Origin: CALKAL01 sp051846895
GTDB lineage: Bacteria > Bacillota > Bacilli > Bacillales > Alkalibacillaceae
NCBI GenBank assembly: GCA_051846895.1
Contig: JBPYCQ010000008.1
Span: 97,822 to 161,821, forward strand
Length of the DNA: 64,000 nt
Direction: 5' to 3'
Part shown: positions 8,186 to 15,431 of the stretch, one piece after another
Layout of the letters: the number at the start of each line of letters is the position of its first letter
Position numbering within the stretch: position 1 is the first letter of the stretch
Translations under genes and position numbers: made by a program
The notes under the pieces: model-generated
The model's database searches: none
What the model was told of the DNA's origin: nothing
The model's input: the letters and a program-made list of their open reading frames with translations, nothing else

Positions 8186-8620
8186 TTATTTTAGTTCTGA
8201 TAACTTTCCACCAGTAAGTATTTCAAATAGTTCTGTTGACTTACTCGCATTTAATTGAATATATTTACTTTCAGCGTCTATAACAAGTTCCACTTTATCT
8301 TTGTTAGGACTAATCCAAAGCTCATATAACATCGCTTTTGTTTCTAATTCAGGATTTTTAAATTGAAATATGAATCTGTAGTCAGCAGGGTGAGCCATAT
8401 CAACTTTTGCAATTTCCCAATTAATATCGTTTAAAATATCTTTCACTTTTTGTACTTGCTCATTATCAGTAATTTCTTTGAAGTCTTCATATTTATTTTC
8501 ATCACCTATACGTTTTTGAACTTCTATATATTGTTCTTCGGTTTCTATTACATTTGAACAACCTACTACAAAAATTAAAATCATCCCAAAAAAAGCAATT
8601 AAGTATTTAAAATTTTTCAT
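8186..8620 (-). CDS. Putative lipoprotein of unknown function
   Basis: 144-residue exported lipoprotein. After a Lys start (MKNFKYLIAFF) comes a hydrophobic core and a lipobox ending VVGC, so Cys21 should be lipidated and anchored outside the membrane. The mature part is acidic (DENKYEDFKEITDNEQVQKV) and ends with a predicted alpha/beta fold; I recognise no named domain. I chose the ATG at 8620 because AAGGTGG lies eight bases upstream. The upstream GTG at 8632 is part of that ribosome site. It stands alone between the rpsD terminator and the MATE gene, with no obvious partner. Confidence 0.75.
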   Translation of the reverse strand: MKNFKYLIAFFGMILIFVVGCSNVIETEEQYIEVQKRIGDENKYEDFKEITDNEQVQKVKDILNDINWEIAKVDMAHPADYRFIFQFKNPELETKAMLYELWISPNKDKVELVIDAESKYIQLNASKSTELFEILTGGKLSELK

Positions 8621-8737
8621 GGACATCTCCACCTTTATAAATTAGACGTTTTAATTTTGGAAAGGTCTCAAATTTTGCCTTTTATTATAACATATTTTTA
8701 TAAAACAATAGACTTTTAGACAACAGCCAAAAAAATA

Positions 8738-8770
8738 AAAGAACCAAAAAGTTAACGTATTTGGCTCTTT
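8738..8770 (-). terminator. Terminator of the marR-MATE operon
   Basis: 11-bp stem (8738-8748 with 8760-8770), including a G-U pair only on the minus-strand RNA, ending in a U-rich stretch. It lies 13 bases after the MATE stop codon. Confidence 0.75.
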
Positions 8771-8782
8771 AATATAAACATC

Positions 8783-10171
8783 CTATGAAGTTTGACTATT
8801 CTTCTCTAACTCAATCTCTTCTCGGCCTTTAACTAGTATTGTATCCCTATCTCGATAAAGAAGGGCAGCAGCCAATCCGAAAGCAAGTATATCTGAGATT
8901 GGGAACGCTAACCAAACCCCATTCACTCCCCAAAATCTTGGAAGGATTAAAACTAAAGGAATTAAGATTAGAAGCTGGCGAGACAGTGATAAAATCAAGG
9001 CCTGTTTCGGCTTTCCTAAGGCTTGATATAGTCCACCTGCTACAATCGCCACTCCAACAACAAAGAAAGCCATAAATAAAATTCTTAATGCATTTGAACC
9101 TTCTTGAATAACTTCCGGATTAGACGTAAATATTCTTAAAAATGGTCCAGGTAGAAGGACTAATACTAGCGTGACCGCAGTTGAACAAATAGTAACTATT
9201 TTTATCGTAAACCAAATGGCTTCTCGCATTCGTTCATATAGCTTTGCACCATAGTTATAACCGACGACTGGCATCATTCCTTGCATGATTCCAATGATTG
9301 GAATAGCTGTAAACATGACAATTCGTTGGATAATCCCATATATGCCAACGTAAAATTCACTTCCGTATTTAATTAACATGGAGTTAATCGCAATCATCAT
9401 AATGCTTCCAGCTGCTTGCTGAGCAAAGGCTGGTGTACCGACGGCGATAACCTCTTTAACTATTTGACCTTCAAATTTCAAATTCTCAAGTGATAGACTA
9501 AGTGAACTTTTACCGCTCATATAATATTGAAAAATCATTAACGTAACAACTACTTGTGAAATAATCGTTGCAATGGCTGCTCCACGAACACCCATATCTA
9601 ATCCAAAAATAAAAATCGGATCTAAAATAATATTAATCACTGCAGGTACAATCATCGTGACCATCGCAAATTTCGCATTACCTTCAGACCTAACAATGTT
9701 ATTAGTCGCAAATCCAAACGAAAAGAAAAATGTACCTAACATGATTGGGAACATATAATCATTTGCATATCCAATAGTCGATGGTGTTGCACCAAATAAA
9801 TTTAGTAGAGGTTCTAAAAAGAAAAATGCAACGATTAGACCAACGATGCTCACAATTAATGTCATTGAAATTATATTTCCAAATACGACATTAGCTTCAT
9901 CACCTTTTTGAGCACCTAGACGTCGAGATATGACAGAAGCCCCACCCATTCCTATCGCAGCTGAGATGGCCATAACAATCATCATTAACGGGAAGGCAAT
10001 CGTCGTTCCAGCGACCGCATCAATTCCAACACCATAGGAAATAAAAATCGTATCAACAACGTTATATAACGTCATCACAAACATCCCGATCATTGCCGGA
10101 ATTGACAAATCTTTGAGTAATTTAGTTATTTTCTCTTGACCTAATAAATCAGCATGTTTTTTCTGTTCCAT
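8783..10171 (-). CDS. MATE family multidrug efflux protein
   Basis: Twelve-helix inner-membrane antiporter of the MATE family (462 residues, usual length). It expels cationic or xenobiotic compounds using a sodium or proton gradient. The two six-helix halves are visible; the first begins with LLKDLSIPAMIGMFVMTLYN and VVDTIFIS, the standard MATE entry motif. Later SVISRRLGAQKG and the second-half PAFAQQAAGSIMM fit. The C-terminus is a short charged cytosolic tail. The gene starts on the base after the stop codon of a MarR regulator (TAG-ATG), so the two are translationally coupled. This arrangement usually means ligand-relieved repression of the pump. The substrate cannot be read from the sequence. 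Confidence 0.9.
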   Translation of the reverse strand: MEQKKHADLLGQEKITKLLKDLSIPAMIGMFVMTLYNVVDTIFISYGVGIDAVAGTTIAFPLMMIVMAISAAIGMGGASVISRRLGAQKGDEANVVFGNIISMTLIVSIVGLIVAFFFLEPLLNLFGATPSTIGYANDYMFPIMLGTFFFSFGFATNNIVRSEGNAKFAMVTMIVPAVINIILDPIFIFGLDMGVRGAAIATIISQVVVTLMIFQYYMSGKSSLSLSLENLKFEGQIVKEVIAVGTPAFAQQAAGSIMMIAINSMLIKYGSEFYVGIYGIIQRIVMFTAIPIIGIMQGMMPVVGYNYGAKLYERMREAIWFTIKIVTICSTAVTLVLVLLPGPFLRIFTSNPEVIQEGSNALRILFMAFFVVGVAIVAGGLYQALGKPKQALILSLSRQLLILIPLVLILPRFWGVNGVWLAFPISDILAFGLAAALLYRDRDTILVKGREEIELEKNSQTS

Positions 10172-10621
10172 CTATTTTCCTTCTTTCATTTTCATATCAA
10201 TGATGTTTGATTTAATTTTGTTCAGCCATTGATGCATTAGCGCTATTTCTTCTTTTGACAAACCTTCGAATATTTTATTTTCGGTTTCAGACATGTCATC
10301 CCACAAATATTGATCAACTTCATTTCCTTTCTCTGTTAAATTGATAACCTTTGACCGCCGATCATCTAAACATTCTCTCTTCTCGATTAATTGTTTATTT
10401 AAAAGAGATTCAATAATCCCATTCATCGTTGAGGCTTTTATATATAACTTTTGTTGAAGTTCACCTTGTATTTGGGGACCACTTTGAACAAGTAAGTATA
10501 ACACTCTCGCTTGTGCAACGGTCATATCATATTTCAAAAGTTTTTCATTAAATTGATTATGTAACAAATGAGCCACTACACCAATTTGATACCCTAATCT
10601 ATCTTCAATGTTCCGCACCAA
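10172..10621 (-). CDS. MarR family transcriptional regulator
   Basis: 149-residue winged-helix regulator. The N-terminal dimer helix (GYQIGVVAHLLHNQFNEKL) is followed by the HTH and wing. Recognition-helix residues lie near KASTMNGIIESLLNKQLI, and CLDDRRSKVINLTEKG is the classic MarR wing. It probably represses itself and the adjoining MATE pump and responds to a small aromatic or toxic ligand (family knowledge). The TTG start at 10621 is preceded by AGGGAGGT at seven bases. No palindrome operator was clearly identified in the 120-bp upstream gap, which also holds the terminator of the next gene. Confidence 0.9.
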   Translation of the reverse strand: MVRNIEDRLGYQIGVVAHLLHNQFNEKLLKYDMTVAQARVLYLLVQSGPQIQGELQQKLYIKASTMNGIIESLLNKQLIEKRECLDDRRSKVINLTEKGNEVDQYLWDDMSETENKIFEGLSKEEIALMHQWLNKIKSNIIDMKMKEGK

Positions 10622-10716
10622 ATTAATTACCTCCCTAACTAAAACACATTAGAATATAATAGCACTTATTGAACCTATGTGCAATACAATCCTTTTATTA
10701 GTTAGTTACCTAAATA

Positions 10717-10740
10717 AAGGGTGAGGAATCCCTCACCCTT
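10717..10740 (-). terminator. Terminator of the DUF1906 gene
   Basis: Perfect 10-bp stem (AAGGGTGAGG with CCTCACCCTT) and a four-base loop just after the restored-frame stop codon at 10745. The minus transcript continues into UUUAUUUAG. Confidence 0.8.
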
Positions 10741-10744
10741 GTAG

Positions 10745-11550
10745 TTACCATAAATAATCAAATATTTCCTTTTTAAATAAATTCGTATCTATATTACAAG
10801 CTTCTGCTTCTATCGCATATTGCCAGCCGTATACTTTTGCATTTTCTGGTCCATGCGCATTGAATTTTGGTGCATTCTCTTTTGTTGTAATTTCCTGTTG
10901 TGGATATGCCGTCCATACGATTGTATTTTCTTGAACACTCTTTTCTAATTGATTAAACGCTTTTATTAGCTCACTATTTTCGTCAAATACACCATAAATA
11001 CCAGGGTGATAAATTGATTCAGATAACGTGTCATACCAACCTTCTAAAAATCCGGAATTAACTGGGAAACTTGGTTCGACATCAAGAAAAAGGCTACACC
11101 TTCAGTGGCTCCAACATTCTCCGCAAGATTTATCGCTTGTTCCGCATGATCAACACCGTGATTGTAGTTAGTAACTTCTCTAGCATGATTATAGATAACT
11201 AGAATTTTAACATCTTTATTATTAAGATATTTCACTTCATTCGCATCTAAACCTTCTGACACACCTTCAATATCACCTAAATATCTTCCCCAAACTTGAG
11301 GCTGCCCAAAATTTTCAACGACACATGACATTAATTCTTCATCCGTATAACTAGCCGAGTCGACTCCCCAATAAATTTCTTTGTCGTCATCACTTTGATG
11401 ATCTCTGTCTGATTCCTTAGTTTCCTCGTTATTCTCACTGTTGTTTTGATTACTAGTTGATTCATTTCCTGCAAAAGTGGAGTTTAACAATAATGTCAAC
11501 CCTATGAGAAATGCTATAGATAACAACGTGAATAATTCAAATCGTTTCAC
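10745..11550 (-). pseudogene. DUF1906 (Rv2525c-like glycoside-hydrolase-fold) protein, frameshifted
   Basis: An exported protein with a signal peptide or anchor (residues 1-27), an Asn/Glu/Asp-rich linker (about 28-58) and a DUF1906 TIM-barrel domain starting at IYWGVDSASYTDEELM. Members of this fold relate to peptidoglycan-acting hydrolases. The reading frame breaks at a run of five A (11087-11091, five T on the coding strand): the uninterrupted frame stops at 11044 after 168 residues. One extra base restores AFFLDVEPSFPVNSGF, and homologous-looking sequence runs to a stop at 10745-10747 (about 268 residues in all), ending IFDYLW. The GTG start at 11550 has AGGAGGTG upstream. It could be a real decay, a slippage-prone site, or a sequencing error in a homopolymer. 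Confidence 0.8.
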
Positions 11551-11691
11551 AAAGCACCTCCTCTTAATAAGCCTTATTTCAACTTATTAATAGAAGGAAT
11601 GGTTCGTGTGGGTTGATACATTCAATTAATTCAAAGTCTATTAACACCTTAACAATTATGAGTGATGCTCTATAAAAATCAGTTAATTAAA

Positions 11692-11723
11692 AAGAACAAG
11701 CAACGTCTTCGTCACTTGTTCTT
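11692..11723 (-). terminator. Terminator of the cheX-cheW-cheY-mcp operon
   Basis: Hairpin of AAGAACAAG with CTTGTTCTT; on the minus-strand RNA the pairing extends inward through two G-U pairs to a loop AAGA. It lies nine bases after the mcp stop codon and is followed by a U-rich stretch. Confidence 0.8.
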
Positions 11724-11731
11724 ATAGAGTC

Positions 11732-13486
11732 TTATATTTTAAACTGTCTCACTAGCCCATTTAATTCCTCCGCTAGTTTCGCTAATTCTTCAGAGCTTTG
11801 AGCAACTTCCTCCATTGAAGAGCTTGCTTGCTGAGTCGTTGCTGATGTTTCTTCAATTCCTGCAGCTGACTCTTCTGAAATAGATGCAATGTTTTCAATT
11901 GAACTATTCATTTCTTGTGTGCTGGCTACAACATTTGATAATCTTTCAGAAACTTGTTCCATATTTCGGACCATTTCGGTAATGGATGAATTAATTTCTC
12001 CAAACTTACCGCCTGTTTCTTCAATTTGTTTTGTTCCATTTTCAACTTCGTGGTAGCCAGTTTCCAAAGATTGAACAACCACACTTGATTCTGTTTGAAT
12101 GTTAGTAACAATATTCGTTATATCTGTAATTGAGCTTGAAACCTGCTCTGCTAGCTTCCTAACTTCATCTGCGACAACCGCAAACCCTTTACCATGTTCT
12201 CCAGCTCGCGCAGCTTCAATCGCAGCGTTTAAGGCAAGTAAGTTCGTTTGATCAGCGATATCTTGTATAACTCCTACCAGTTTTGAAATTTCTTGAGACT
12301 GAGTATCAAGACTCTTCACTTTCTCAACTGCATCATGAACAATGACATCAATCTTCTGCATCTGATTTCTGGATTGCTCCATTAACTGACTTCCTTCATT
12401 TGTTGTCCCTAAAACTTTTGTTGAATATTGCACAATTTGGTTACTATTTTGGTTAACTTCCTCAATTTCTTTATTAAACATATGCATAGTCTCCGATAAT
12501 TCGCTTGCACTGTTTGCTTGAGTTTCTGATCCAGAAGCTAGTTCTTGCATCGTCGATGATACTTGTTCTGTACCTAGCTTCACTTCATTAGCAGACTGAG
12601 TTAATTCTTCACTATGACTTGAAAGTGATTCGGTAGCAGTGGTAATACTTTGAACCATGCCTTTTAGTCCATCTTGCATCTTGTTCATCGCATCTGCTAA
12701 TTGACCAGTCTCATCTTTCGATTTAAATTTTAATTGTGCTTTCGTTAAATCACCACTTGCTAAGCTACTCATTTGTGTCGTAACTGCCTTAATCGGATTT
12801 GAAATGGTGTTTGCAAATAGCCAAATAATTGCTAATCCAATAACTAAAGTAACTCCAATTATAATAAAAATCAATTTTTTTATATCATTAGCTGGGGCGT
12901 TAAAATCCATCATGTATGTACCTGCACCTACGACCCAATTCCAATGTGGATCTGTTTTAACATATGCTACTTTTCTTTCTATTTGATCCGAATTTGGTAA
13001 TGGCCACTCATAATAGCTAATACCCCCGCCATCGTTCGCTATATTTATTTGTTCTTGTGAGAATTTCACTCCATTTTCATCTTCCGCTTCCCAAACACTT
13101 TCACCTTCAATATTTGGGTGGGCAATTTGTACTCCTTGTTGATCCATTACAAAAGGGTATCCGTTTTCTCCGAGATTTTGATTATTATTAATTGACCGTT
13201 TCCCTTCTGAATCCTTTTCACCTAAAATTGCTACTTTAACCTTTTCTTGCGCCTCCTCAAGGGATATATTACCTTTTTCAACCTCCTCATTTAATGCTTC
13301 AATCATTTTAATTGTCAATTCAACACTATTAGTTAATCGTGTTACACCATATTCATCCAATGTTGTTTTTGTTTTGTGATAACTAAAAACCCCTAAAACA
13401 ATTAATGGAATCATAAAAAGTAAAATTGATACAATGATCAATTTACTTTTTATTGTCTTTAAATTAAACCTCTTCAAAACTTCCAC
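11732..13486 (-). CDS. Methyl-accepting chemotaxis protein with sCache sensor
   Basis: Transmembrane chemoreceptor, 584 residues. Layout: TM1 (about 18-38), an extracellular single-Cache domain (about 40-195) with GENGYPFVMDQQGVQIAHPN and the W-rich WNWVVGAGTYMMDF end, TM2 (about 203-224), HAMP (225-280), then the cytoplasmic methylation/signalling bundle with hairpin tip NLLALNAAIEAARAGEHGKG near 415-440. The tip binds CheA and CheW. sCache domains bind small organic acids or similar ligands. It is the last gene of a riboswitch-controlled operon with cheX, cheW and cheY; no CheA is encoded here, so it must join the main chemotaxis arrays through a CheA made elsewhere. No C-terminal CheR-tethering pentapeptide is seen. 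Confidence 0.93.
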   Translation of the reverse strand: MEVLKRFNLKTIKSKLIIVSILLFMIPLIVLGVFSYHKTKTTLDEYGVTRLTNSVELTIKMIEALNEEVEKGNISLEEAQEKVKVAILGEKDSEGKRSINNNQNLGENGYPFVMDQQGVQIAHPNIEGESVWEAEDENGVKFSQEQINIANDGGGISYYEWPLPNSDQIERKVAYVKTDPHWNWVVGAGTYMMDFNAPANDIKKLIFIIIGVTLVIGLAIIWLFANTISNPIKAVTTQMSSLASGDLTKAQLKFKSKDETGQLADAMNKMQDGLKGMVQSITTATESLSSHSEELTQSANEVKLGTEQVSSTMQELASGSETQANSASELSETMHMFNKEIEEVNQNSNQIVQYSTKVLGTTNEGSQLMEQSRNQMQKIDVIVHDAVEKVKSLDTQSQEISKLVGVIQDIADQTNLLALNAAIEAARAGEHGKGFAVVADEVRKLAEQVSSSITDITNIVTNIQTESSVVVQSLETGYHEVENGTKQIEETGGKFGEINSSITEMVRNMEQVSERLSNVVASTQEMNSSIENIASISEESAAGIEETSATTQQASSSMEEVAQSSEELAKLAEELNGLVRQFKI

Positions 13487-13493
13487 TCCTTTA

Positions 13494-13859
13494 TTAGTCT
13501 TTATTCAATACTTTTTCAATAGCTTCTTTTATTCGATCAAAAGAAAATGGTTTGACAATAAAGTCATTTGCACCTGCTTGTATCGCATCTACAACCATGT
13601 TTTTTTGACCCATCGCTGAACACATAATAATCTTTACACTGTCATTTAATTTCTTTATTTCTTTTACTGCTTCAACACCATTCATCTCTGGCATTGTAAT
13701 ATCCATTGTAATTAAATCCGGATTCAACTGTTGAAACTTCTCTATTGCATCCAATCCGTTTTCTGCTTCTCCAATCACTTCATACCCGAGTTTAATGAGA
13801 TTTTCTTTTAATTGCATTCTCATAAATGATGAATCATCTGTGACCATAATTTTTGCCAT
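13494..13859 (-). CDS. CheY-like single-domain response regulator
   Basis: Receiver domain of 121 residues without output domain. The acidic pocket (D8, D9), phosphorylation site D53 (LITMDITMP), S81 at the switch position and K103 (IVKPFSF) are all present, so it should be phosphorylated by CheA and act on the flagellar switch or as a phosphate sink. Sequence KIMVTDDSSFMR and the NGVEAVKEIKKL segment are close to Firmicute CheY. Seven bases separate it from the mcp gene downstream. Whether it is the main CheY or a paralogue specific to this operon cannot be decided from the window. Confidence 0.93.
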   Translation of the reverse strand: MAKIMVTDDSSFMRMQLKENLIKLGYEVIGEAENGLDAIEKFQQLNPDLITMDITMPEMNGVEAVKEIKKLNDSVKIIMCSAMGQKNMVVDAIQAGANDFIVKPFSFDRIKEAIEKVLNKD

Positions 13860-13870
13860 CTTATTTCCCC

Positions 13871-14335
13871 CTACTCCGTTGCAACTAATTGATCAACTTC
13901 AGAGATTTCATCGACACTTAATAAGCGATTAACATTCAATAAGATTAAGAGCATTTTATCAAGTTTCGCAACTCCATTAAAAAGATCAATATCAATACTA
14001 CCTACCATATCAGGTGTTGGTTCAACAACTGATTCATCAAGATCAATCACATCTGTTGCAGAGTCTACTATTAGTCCCACTTGAACTTCTTCTACTTGAA
14101 TAATTAACACTCTCGTATCATTCGTATATTCAGATTTCCCTAGGTTTAATCGTTCTTTTAAATCGATGATTGGTGTAATTTCACCACGTAAATTAATAAC
14201 ACCTTTTACAAATTTAGATGACTGTGGAACTTGAGTAATCCCCTCTAATTTTTCTATTGATTTTACTTGCTGTATATTTACTCCATATTGCTGATCATTT
14301 AGTTGAAATACAATTACTTTTGATAAGTCTTCCAA
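13871..14335 (-). CDS. cheW: Chemotaxis coupling protein CheW
   Basis: 154-residue CheW scaffold, which links receptors to CheA in the chemoreceptor array. Starts with VIVFQLNDQQYGVNIQQVKS and contains the conserved VPQSSKFVKGVINLRGEITP segment and NDTRVLIIQVEEVQVGLIVD, the usual two-subdomain SH3-like fold. No receiver domain follows, so it is CheW rather than CheV. It lies between cheX and cheY in the same operon, 11 bases from cheY. It is probably a second CheW dedicated to this operon's receptor, since the main copy usually sits in the fla/che operon (inference). Confidence 0.93.
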   Translation of the reverse strand: MEDLSKVIVFQLNDQQYGVNIQQVKSIEKLEGITQVPQSSKFVKGVINLRGEITPIIDLKERLNLGKSEYTNDTRVLIIQVEEVQVGLIVDSATDVIDLDESVVEPTPDMVGSIDIDLFNGVAKLDKMLLILLNVNRLLSVDEISEVDQLVATE

Positions 14336-14379
14336 AGTTGTAGCCTCCCTTCAATTTGCTTAATTGACTGTTTATGTAT

Positions 14380-14835
14380 TTAGTCCATTAACAAATAAAT
14401 CGATAAATTACCGAGATTATCAATAACAACTGGTAAAATTAAAGCTTTTTTATAACCAGAAATAGTTGTATCTCCTTGTAATATAGTCGGTGCGGTTATA
14501 TTGACATTGATCCCTTCATTAGAAATATTTGTTGATAATCCACCCGCAATCATATTACCAAGTTCACCACTAAATGAGATTAGCATTTCTCCTTGTAAAT
14601 ACGTACCAAACATCGACTTTCCGATTGAAGCGAATATCGATGGATCACCTGATAAAACTAATTTACCTTTCAAATCACCGGTAATTCCTACAAGCACGCC
14701 ATAATTTAAATGAAGTAAATCATCTAATATTCTTGGTTTTAATACGTTATGGTCTTGGGAAATGACGGAATTAAGTGATCTTAAAGTACCGTTTAATAAA
14801 GTGGTCACTATTTCTGTGTTTGATGCAACTTTCAT
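14380..14835 (-). CDS. cheX: CheX-type CheY-P phosphatase
   Basis: 151-residue protein of the CheC/CheX/FliY family. CheX removes phosphate from CheY-P. The active-site signature E-x-x-N is present once (E91, N94 in SGELGNMIAGG), with the usual Gly-rich helix start, matching CheX, which has a single active helix per subunit and works as a dimer. The N-terminus (NTEIVTTLLNGTLRSLNSVI) and the internal VGITGDLKGKLVLSGD fit. RBS GAGGAGGG precedes the ATG. It is the first gene after a cyclic di-GMP riboswitch terminator, so production of this phosphatase is tied to c-di-GMP. B. subtilis uses CheC and FliY instead, without CheX. Confidence 0.87.
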   Translation of the reverse strand: MKVASNTEIVTTLLNGTLRSLNSVISQDHNVLKPRILDDLLHLNYGVLVGITGDLKGKLVLSGDPSIFASIGKSMFGTYLQGEMLISFSGELGNMIAGGLSTNISNEGINVNITAPTILQGDTTISGYKKALILPVVIDNLGNLSIYLLMD

Positions 14836-14857
14836 TTTATGTTTCCCTCCTCTCTAT

Positions 14858-14895
14858 AAAAAAGGCTACTCGCACTTTTAAAAAGACGAATAGCC
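14858..14895 (-). terminator. Expression-platform terminator before cheX
   Basis: On the minus RNA, GGCUAUUCG pairs with CGAGUAGCC, with U/A pairs extending inward, followed by six U. It lies between the c-di-GMP aptamer and the cheX ribosome site, so transcription of the whole operon depends on whether this hairpin forms. Confidence 0.85.
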
Positions 14896-14931
14896 AAAAA
14901 TTGATTCTTGTTGTGTAAAATGTAAAGTATT

Positions 14932-15012
14932 TTGGCAGCCAGGCAATCATAGAGTATAGAACTCGTTAGACCCTTAGCTTTGCGTCCTATCCTTTCGAAT
15001 AGTTTGCCTTTT
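14932..15012 (-). promoter_or_regulatory. Cyclic di-GMP-I (GEMM-I) riboswitch
   Basis: Read on the minus strand the aptamer has every GEMM-I landmark in order: AAGGCAAAC, a stem capped by a GAAA tetraloop (UAUUC-GAAA-GGAUA), GGACGCAAAGCUAAGGGUCU, a variable hairpin (GAGU...ACUC), and the closing AUUGCCUGGCUGCC. An intrinsic terminator follows 37 bases downstream and then cheX. A TATAAT (15052-15057, minus strand) upstream is a likely promoter -10. Direction of control (on or off with ligand) is not determined here. Confidence 0.92.
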
Positions 15013-15431
15013 CATATAAAAGTAGGTCAAACAAACTAGTTATCAAATACTATTATATACAAAATAAACTATATTTCATCATAAATTTTAATAATTCGAC
15101 AAATTTCACAGTATAATTGATTTGTTTCGTATCATTTAGTAACACATATGGTAATACATACTTTCTCAGATTATTACCATTATTAATGTAGTCCTATATA
15201 ACCACTACATTTTAATCATTATTGATTTTTACTATAATTCAACAAATCATTTTAATGGTAATATTACACGAAAGGTTTATTAAATGATAAAATACATATA
15301 GGTTTATCAGTGAAACTATTTCAGTATCTAAATCGTATAAATAATAATTGGACCAAAATTCAGTACTGAAACTTAGTGATTTTAAGAAAGAGATAGCAGA
15401 AATAGTGCAAAAAGAAAGTGGGGGGCATCAA
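15013..15431. other. AT-rich intergenic region with two palindromes
   Basis: About 420 bases between the riboswitch and the UPF0182 gene. It holds the riboswitch promoter and two inverted repeats: ATGGTAATA (15148-15156) with TATTACCAT (15172-15180), and AATGTAGT (15185-15192) with ACTACATT (15204-15211). ATGGTAATA recurs at 15255. No coding sequence is seen; the palindromes may be operators for the divergent genes. Confidence 0.6.

Noticed and set aside
15348..15431. TTG start of the UPF0182 gene at 15348
   Set aside because: No ribosome site upstream, whereas the TTG at 15432 follows a GGGGGG run. Not fully excluded.
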